From positions 1-6,063 of the forward strand of contig JAUXJK010000133.1 of the NCBI GenBank assembly GCA_030624785.1: a stretch of 6,063 bases of DNA, given 5' to 3'. Under the pieces are notes generated by a model that was given only the letters and a program-made list of their open reading frames with translations, did not search any database and had not been told where the DNA came from. The stretch comes from Actinomycetes bacterium. GTDB lineage: Bacteria > Actinomycetota > Thermoleophilia > Gaiellales > Gaiellaceae. Positions 1 to 4,741 of the stretch are shown here, piece by piece. The position numbers and the translations under genes were made by a program. Numbering within the stretch: position 1 is the stretch's first letter; each line of letters begins with the position of its first letter.

Positions 1-1
1 A

Positions 2-58
2 ACCGACTGGAGCGCCCCGTTCGGTGACTGGGAAACTTACATGGACGGCGTCGAATAG
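2..58 (+). CDS. Possible C-terminal tail of a rightward gene (partial)
   Basis: In the frame starting at base 2 the sequence is open from the left edge to a TAG at 56-58, giving 18 codons that end in FGDWETYMDGVE. Two Trp, a Phe, a Tyr and several acidic residues make this look like real protein. Frameshifted shadows in this DNA are instead dominated by Arg, Ser and Pro. The gene would converge on purF, leaving a 77-base gap. The opposite strand offers only a short Arg-rich reading with no natural look. No family can be recognised from so short a tail, and no function is proposed. That it is coding is inferred from composition and the position of the stop. Confidence 0.42.
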   Translation, partial: TDWSAPFGDWETYMDGVE

Positions 59-75
59 TCAGCGAGTGCGCCATC

Positions 76-112
76 GGCGACGCGAAGACGTCCGAGCGCT
101 AACAGCGTCGCC
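76..112. repeat. Inverted repeat in the convergent gap, possible terminator stem
   Basis: GGCGACGC at 76-83 is the exact reverse complement of GCGTCGCC at 105-112. The 21 bases between them contain the small palindromes GACGTC (87-92) and AGCGCT (95-100). The repeat lies between the stop of the presumed rightward gene (58) and the stop of purF (136), where a terminator for either strand would be expected. There is no T-tract on either side and the loop is long, so a terminator role is only a guess. Confidence 0.3.
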
Positions 113-135
113 AGGCTATGCCGCGGCGGTTGAAA

Positions 136-1521
136 CTAGACCGGTGCGGGCTCGAAGCGAAGCTTGCGTAGTTTCAGATCGTCAGGAATCACCGTCGGAT
201 ACTCACCGGTCAGACACGCGCGACACACCGAGTTGGGTGGTTGCCGCGTTGCCTGCTGCAGAGCATCCAGCGAGAGGTAGGCAAGACTCGAAGCTCCAAT
301 TCGCTCGCGAATCTCCTCGATGGCGCTACCGGCCGCGATCAGCTCTCCCTGGTCGGCCATGTCGATCCCGTAGAAGCAGGGCGATACGATCGGCGGCGAG
401 GAGATTCGAATGTGCACCTCGCGCGCTCCAGCGTCGAACAGCATGGCGACGATCTGACTCGTCGTACTCCCGCGCACGATCGAGTCGTCAACGACGATGA
501 CCCGCTTGCCCGAGATCTCGGCCAGAGGGTTGAACTTTGCGCGGATTCCTTGCTCTCGCATCGCCTGATCGGGCTCGATGAAGGTGCGCCCGACATAGCG
601 GTTCTTGATGAGACCATCCATGTATGGGATGCCACTGGCGCGAGCAAAGCCGATCGCGGCAGGCGTACCTGAATCAGGAATCGGAATCACCATGTCGGCC
701 TCGACAGGTGCCTCGCCCGCAAGCAGCTCCCCCATCTGGACGCGGGCTCCGTGCAGCTCGACGTCGCCGAGAGTCGAATCGGGTCGCGCGAAGTAGATGT
801 ATTCGAATATGCAAAGAGATTGATTCTCAGCTGCCTGCTCCGCCTGCGTGCTCCGGCATCCGTCGGCGTCGATCGTCACCATCTCGCCAGGCAAGAGTTC
901 CCGCACGGTCTCGGCGCCGATGAGGTCGAATGCACAGTTCTCCGAAGCGAGCAGCCAGTCGTCTTCGAGTCGACCAACAGCGAGGGGCCGTATCCCGTCG
1001 GGGTCGCGAAAGCCAACGAGCTTTCCTTCACTCAATACGACGGCCGAAAACGCTCCTTCGATCTGGGCCATCGTGGCGGCGACCGCTTCCTCTAGGGGGC
1101 GCTCATCGTGGGCGATGAGCGCCGCGATCACCTCGGTGTCCGATGTAGAGGAAAGCCGAATGCCACGCTCGACGAGTTGCTCGCGCAGCGCAGCCGTATT
1201 CGTCAGGTTGCCGTTGTGACCAAGCGCAACCGAGCGAGCCTTGCCGTGCTGCACGATGGGCTGTGAGTTGACCCAGTGCGTCGAGCCCGTAGTCGAGTAG
1301 CGACAGTGGCCGATCGCGGCTTCACCACCGAGACCCCGGAGGCGCGCCTCGTCAAACACCTGTGCCACGAGACCCATGTCGCGCAACGTCACGAGCTGGC
1401 CGCTATCCGAGGTGGCGATTCCTGCAGACTCTTGGCCTCGGTGCTGCTGCGCGTAGAGCCCGAAGTAGGTCAACCGCGCGATGTCGCGACCAGGCGCGTA
1501 GATGCCGAATACGCCGCACAC
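136..1521 (-). CDS. purF: Amidophosphoribosyltransferase (glutamine PRPP amidotransferase), Fe-S type
   Basis: This cytoplasmic enzyme catalyses the committed step of de novo purine synthesis: PRPP plus glutamine gives 5-phosphoribosylamine, glutamate and pyrophosphate. The protein is 461 residues, normal for the family. The N-terminal Ntn-hydrolase glutaminase domain starts MCGVFGIY, so Cys2 becomes the catalytic N-terminal Cys after Met removal. It continues with HRGQESAGIA (27-36), GHCRYSTTGS (71-80) and HNGNLTN (102-108). The phosphoribosyltransferase domain carries the PRPP loop VIVVDDSIVRGSTT (341-354). Cys237, Cys382, Cys433 and Cys436 match the four [4Fe-4S] ligands of Bacillus PurF. 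The GTG start at 1521 is chosen because it puts Cys at position 2; the frame stays open 51 codons further upstream, but that stretch overlaps purL and reads as Arg/Ser-rich shadow. There is no long propeptide. The start lies 2 bases after the purL stop. A weak ribosome-binding match (GGTGAT at 1534-1539) sits inside the end of purL, so translational coupling is likely. Confidence 0.97.
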   Translation of the reverse strand: MCGVFGIYAPGRDIARLTYFGLYAQQHRGQESAGIATSDSGQLVTLRDMGLVAQVFDEARLRGLGGEAAIGHCRYSTTGSTHWVNSQPIVQHGKARSVALGHNGNLTNTAALREQLVERGIRLSSTSDTEVIAALIAHDERPLEEAVAATMAQIEGAFSAVVLSEGKLVGFRDPDGIRPLAVGRLEDDWLLASENCAFDLIGAETVRELLPGEMVTIDADGCRSTQAEQAAENQSLCIFEYIYFARPDSTLGDVELHGARVQMGELLAGEAPVEADMVIPIPDSGTPAAIGFARASGIPYMDGLIKNRYVGRTFIEPDQAMREQGIRAKFNPLAEISGKRVIVVDDSIVRGSTTSQIVAMLFDAGAREVHIRISSPPIVSPCFYGIDMADQGELIAAGSAIEEIRERIGASSLAYLSLDALQQATRQPPNSVCRACLTGEYPTVIPDDLKLRKLRFEPAPV

Positions 1522-1523
1522 GT

Positions 1524-3659
1524 CTAGTTGGTCATCACCTTGGGGAGACCACCCGCATACATCGAGGCTAGCTCGTTGACCTCGACTTCGAGAAGCGAAC
1601 CGCCGCCGACCTGTCCGATCTCTTTGCTGGGAACGCCCAGCGCCTGAACCCCAGCTACCTGTTCTGGGCAGCACGCAACGACGGCTTGACCGATGCCCTC
1701 ACCGAACAGCGTCACGGCATCCCAACTCAGATCCAGCTCGGCGCCCATCCCCGAGAAGATCGCGCTTTCGGCGAGTGCGACACCGAGCCCGCCGAGCGAA
1801 ACGTCGTGCAGCAACGACGCATTGGGCGCGACGCGCCACAGCGCTTCGATAAGTGCCGCCTCGCCCGCGAGGTCGAGCGGCGCGAGTTCGCCACCGCTTA
1901 TTCCTGCGCATACCGATTCGTACTCCGACCCGTCCAGCCGAGTTGCCCCTGACCCGAGCTGCATGACGATGTCGCCCTCATTCCAGCGGCCAGGTACCTG
2001 ATGGACATCAGCCACGAGACCGACACATCCGACGGCCGGCGTCGGATGAATGGATTCGCCATCGGTCTCGTTGTAGAGGGAAACGTTGCCGGAAACGATC
2101 GGCACATCCACAGCCTCGCACGCCAGAGCGATCCCTTCGATCGCCTCCGCAAGTTCCCAGCCGACGTCTGCCTTCTCGGGGTTTCCAAAGTTCAAACAGT
2201 TCGTCATCGCGATCGGGCGGCCGCCAGCACACGCAACGTTGCGCGCGGCTTCGAGCGCAGCGAGCGACCCACCGATACGCGGATCGAGCCGCGCCATGCG
2301 GCCGGACCCGTCCAGAGACACCGCCAGTCCACGCTTCCCCGAGAGCAACAAGACGGCCGCATCGAGACCCGGGCGACGAACCGTGCGCGACTGCACCAGC
2401 TGGTCGTACTGCTCGTAGACCCAGGCGCGGCTCGCGATGTTCTGTGACCCCATGAGCTGGAGGAGATCGTCGGGAGAGGCCTCCGTTGGAGCCTTCTGGT
2501 CAACGCGCTCCACCCGAGCCCTAGGGGTTCGCGCAACGTCATATCGCGGTGCGTCCGTGAGAAGAGTCGCCGGGATCGAACCGACCTCCGTCTCGTTGAA
2601 GAAACACCGGAGCAGTCCTGAGTCGGTCACCTCTCCAAGGACGGCCGATGCTAGTTCCCACTTCTCGCAAACCGCCTGTACAGCCTCGAGCTGTTCCGGT
2701 GCGACGACCGCAACCATGCGCTCCTGGCTCTCGGAGATCATCAGCTCGGCAGGAACCATGTCGTCCTCTCGCTGTGGGACGCGATCGAGATGAACGTCGA
2801 CGCCAGCGCCTCCACGCGCGGCCATCTCTGACAGAGACGAAGCCAGACCCGCTGCCCCGAGGTCTTGCAACGAGACCACATGCCCCAGCTCAACCAGCTC
2901 GAGGCTTACTTCGATGAGCTTCTTTCCCATGAACGGGTCACCGATCTGGACCGTTGGCCGTTTGTCAGCGGCTTCATCTGAAAGCTCTTGACTCGCGAGC
3001 ACGCTGGCGCCACCGATTCCATCGCGACCCGTCGTTGCGCCGTACAAGACGATGAGATTTCCGGGACCGCTTGCCGTTGCGCGTGTGACCCTGTCGGCTG
3101 GCAGCAAGCCCACGCACATCGCGTTGACGAGACAGTTGTCCTTGTAGGCCGGATCGAATACGCACTCGCCGCCAACGTTGGGCACGCCCACGCAGTTGCC
3201 GTAGTGGCCGATGCCGGCGACGGCGTTCGAGAAGAGCCACCGTTGATGCGGCTGCTCGAGGTCGCCAAACCGAATCGAGTCGAGGAGCGCGATCGGCCTC
3301 GCCCCCATGGCAACGATGTCGCGGAGTATGCCGCCAACGCCCGTCGCAGCGCCCTGAAACGGCTCGACCGCCGACGGGTGGTTGTGGCTCTCGACTTTGA
3401 AAGCGACTGCTAGCCCGTCACCAACGGCGACAACACCAGCGTTCTCGCCGGGACCCTGCAGCACGTGCTCGCCCTCCGACGGAAAGCGCCCCAGCAGGCG
3501 CGCCGATTGCTTGTAGCCGCAATGCTCCGACCAGAGGAGAGAGAACACCGCGAGCTCGAAGTCGTTCGGGACCCGGCCGAGCAGTTCGCTGATGCGGTCG
3601 AACTCACCGTCGGTCAAGCCGAGAGTTCGGTGCAGTGGCTGCTGTGTAGAGGCTGTCAA
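1524..3659 (-). CDS. purL: Phosphoribosylformylglycinamidine synthase, PurL subunit (FGAM synthase II)
   Basis: PurL catalyses the ATP-dependent conversion of FGAR to FGAM, using ammonia from the glutaminase PurQ in a complex bridged by PurS. The 711 residues fit the small-type (Bacillus/actinobacterial) PurL, which lacks the fused glutaminase domain. The two AIR-synthase-like halves are visible. The first has WSEHCGYK (43-50), GPGENAGVV (69-77), KVESHNHPS (88-96), GAATGVGGILRD (103-114), DLGAAGL (266-272) and SESQERM (309-315). The second has NCLNFGNPE (487-495), VSGNVSLYNE (522-531), HDVSLGGLGVALAE (618-631) and LFGEGIG (651-657). The Leu in HDVSLGG is where I recall mostly polar residues; this is not verified. 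The start is a TTG at 3659, the only usual start codon after the in-frame TAG upstream. It keeps the conserved LGLTDGEF (13-20), which a later start would lose. No ribosome-binding motif is evident. purF follows after 2 bases. Neither purQ nor purS is adjacent. Confidence 0.96.
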   Translation of the reverse strand: MTASTQQPLHRTLGLTDGEFDRISELLGRVPNDFELAVFSLLWSEHCGYKQSARLLGRFPSEGEHVLQGPGENAGVVAVGDGLAVAFKVESHNHPSAVEPFQGAATGVGGILRDIVAMGARPIALLDSIRFGDLEQPHQRWLFSNAVAGIGHYGNCVGVPNVGGECVFDPAYKDNCLVNAMCVGLLPADRVTRATASGPGNLIVLYGATTGRDGIGGASVLASQELSDEAADKRPTVQIGDPFMGKKLIEVSLELVELGHVVSLQDLGAAGLASSLSEMAARGGAGVDVHLDRVPQREDDMVPAELMISESQERMVAVVAPEQLEAVQAVCEKWELASAVLGEVTDSGLLRCFFNETEVGSIPATLLTDAPRYDVARTPRARVERVDQKAPTEASPDDLLQLMGSQNIASRAWVYEQYDQLVQSRTVRRPGLDAAVLLLSGKRGLAVSLDGSGRMARLDPRIGGSLAALEAARNVACAGGRPIAMTNCLNFGNPEKADVGWELAEAIEGIALACEAVDVPIVSGNVSLYNETDGESIHPTPAVGCVGLVADVHQVPGRWNEGDIVMQLGSGATRLDGSEYESVCAGISGGELAPLDLAGEAALIEALWRVAPNASLLHDVSLGGLGVALAESAIFSGMGAELDLSWDAVTLFGEGIGQAVVACCPEQVAGVQALGVPSKEIGQVGGGSLLEVEVNELASMYAGGLPKVMTN

Positions 3660-3758
3660 CCGCGTTAGAACGAGAGGTGGCGTCGCACCGGCGCGACCAC
3701 TCTAGTCGCTTGACCTGTCGGGCCCTGTCGAAGAGCGCGACGCAGCTAGCCTCCGCAA
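3660..3758. promoter_or_regulatory. Divergent intergenic region between purL and the EamA gene
   Basis: These 99 bases must hold the promoters for purL (leftward) and the transporter (rightward), unless either is transcribed from further away. A TAGAGT on the minus strand (plus positions 3699-3704) could be a -10 element about 40 bases before the purL TTG, but no good -35 lies at the right distance. On the plus strand TTGACC (3710-3715) resembles a -35 but has no matching -10. Short repeats are present: CCTGTCG occurs twice exactly 10 bases apart (3714-3720 and 3724-3730), and GTCGC/GCGAC alternate at 3682-3686, 3693-3697, 3705-3709 and 3737-3741. No riboswitch is evident, and the space is short for a purine riboswitch plus promoter. 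Confidence 0.35.
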
Positions 3759-4676
3759 GTGAGCTCCGACCGCGACTCCCTGGCGTACGGCAGCCACCTC
3801 CTCCCGCTCGCAGCGATGTGGGGCGCCTCGTACCTCTTCATCGAGATCGCGATCGAAGAGCTCGAACCGGCGACACTGGTGGAGATCCGGCTACTTCTGG
3901 CCAGCGCACTTCTCGCGGGTGTACTCGTGGCGCGAATGGGCATCGGCGAGACCTACCGTGGCCTCAAACGTATCTGGCGCTCGGCACTCATTCTCGGGCT
4001 CCTCAACGCCGCCGTTCCTTTCACCCTGATCAGCTGGGGCCAGACACGGGTTGACTCGGGCATCGCGGCGATCACCGTCGCAACTGTGCCGATCTTTGTT
4101 GTCCTGCTCGCGGCACGATTTCAGCCCACCGAACGAGTGCGGGGCGCGCGTCTGGTGGGAATTCTGCTCGGCCTGGCCGGAGTAGGCGTTCTCGCCGGTG
4201 TCAACCCAGTCGGTGGCCTGCCCGCGGTCGTTGGAATCATTGCGACGACGACGGCTTCGTTCCTGTATGCCGGAGGAACGCTCTACACACAGATCAGGCT
4301 CGACAAGGTGTCGCCAATCCTCGTTGCATTCGCCACCTCCCTGGGAGGTGCGCTCTTGCTTCTCCCGTGGGCGGCGGTGGAAGCTCCATCGAGCGCGCCG
4401 AGCTGGAAGGTGATTGGCGCCGTGGTAGCGCTGGCCGTCTTCGGCACCGCACTTGCGCAGATCATCTACTACAGGATGCTGCCGCTCTTTGGATCGACTC
4501 GCTCGTCACTAATCGCGTACCTCGTACCACCGGTCGCCCTGATCTACGGAACGCTCATCCTGGATGAGCCCGTAACGCTCAACGCACTCCTCGGGCTCGG
4601 GCTTGTGCTGCTCGGGATTGGCCTCGGCTCGGGCATGCTCACACGCCGTCGCGGCCTCGGCGCTCAGCTGGGATAG
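3759..4676 (+). CDS. EamA/DMT-superfamily transporter, ten-helix permease
   Basis: This is a 305-residue integral membrane protein of the drug/metabolite transporter superfamily (EamA, formerly DUF6). It has the usual two homologous five-helix halves and about ten predicted helices, near residues 13-30, 37-58, 74-93, 100-119, 129-147, 155-173, 186-204, 217-236, 247-268 and 273-293. Family signatures are WGASYLFIEIAI (21-32) in helix 1, the helix 4 stretch ITVATVPIFVVLLA (105-118), and the equivalent in the second half, YLVPPVALIYGTLILDEP (254-271). The C-terminal tail RRRG (296-299) is basic, consistent with a cytoplasmic end. The GTG start at 3759 leaves a short soluble N-terminus before helix 1; the next in-frame ATG (residue 20) would cut into helix 1. 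No clear ribosome-binding site is seen. Members export or import amino acids, nucleotide precursors, drugs or other small metabolites, and the substrate cannot be read from sequence. Being divergent from purL is not enough to propose a purine substrate. Confidence 0.93.
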   Translation: MSSDRDSLAYGSHLLPLAAMWGASYLFIEIAIEELEPATLVEIRLLLASALLAGVLVARMGIGETYRGLKRIWRSALILGLLNAAVPFTLISWGQTRVDSGIAAITVATVPIFVVLLAARFQPTERVRGARLVGILLGLAGVGVLAGVNPVGGLPAVVGIIATTTASFLYAGGTLYTQIRLDKVSPILVAFATSLGGALLLLPWAAVEAPSSAPSWKVIGAVVALAVFGTALAQIIYYRMLPLFGSTRSSLIAYLVPPVALIYGTLILDEPVTLNALLGLGLVLLGIGLGSGMLTRRRGLGAQLG

Positions 4677-4699
4677 CGCTCCGTCGCAGTTCTATGCGA

Positions 4700-4715
4700 G
4701 TTGCACCGCTGCAAC
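4700..4715. repeat. Short hairpin downstream of the EamA gene
   Basis: GTTGCA (4700-4705) and TGCAAC (4710-4715) form a perfect 6-bp stem with the four-base loop CCGC, 23 bases after the transporter stop codon. It sits beside the stronger GC hairpin at 4721-4741, and together they fill most of the convergent gap. It may contribute to termination of the transporter mRNA, but no T-tract follows. Confidence 0.35.
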
Positions 4716-4720
4716 CAGCA

Positions 4721-4741
4721 AGCCGGGCCCGCGGCCCGGCT
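4721..4741. terminator. GC-rich hairpin between convergent genes, likely bidirectional terminator
   Basis: AGCCGGGCC (4721-4729) and GGCCCGGCT (4733-4741) pair perfectly over 9 bp around the three-base loop CGC. The gap lies between two convergent genes, the transporter ending at 4676 and the RTX gene ending at 4740. The stem includes two of the three bases of the RTX stop codon, so in the leftward mRNA the stop sits at the foot of the stem. There is no run of T on either side, so this is not a textbook intrinsic terminator. U-less hairpins at gene ends have been proposed as terminators in high-GC actinobacteria. The structure is seen; the function is inferred. Confidence 0.55.

Noticed and set aside
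24..672. Rightward open frames at 24-500 and 241-672
   Set aside because: Both lie opposite purF and read as Arg/Ser-rich shadow without motifs, while the minus frame there is unmistakable PurF.
2001..3413. Open frames of 140-150 codons opposite purL (2001-2447, 2988-3413)
   Set aside because: They have Arg-rich shadow composition and are fully covered by conserved PurL motifs on the other strand.
3710..3752. Rightward promoter for the transporter from TTGACC (3710-3715) and TAGCCT (3747-3752)
   Set aside because: The spacing between the two hexamers is 31 bases, far from the usual 16-18, and the second lies too close to the GTG start.
3660..3758. Purine riboswitch or PurR-type operator ahead of purL
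   Set aside because: No recognisable riboswitch core or PurBox-like paired motif was found in the 99 bases.
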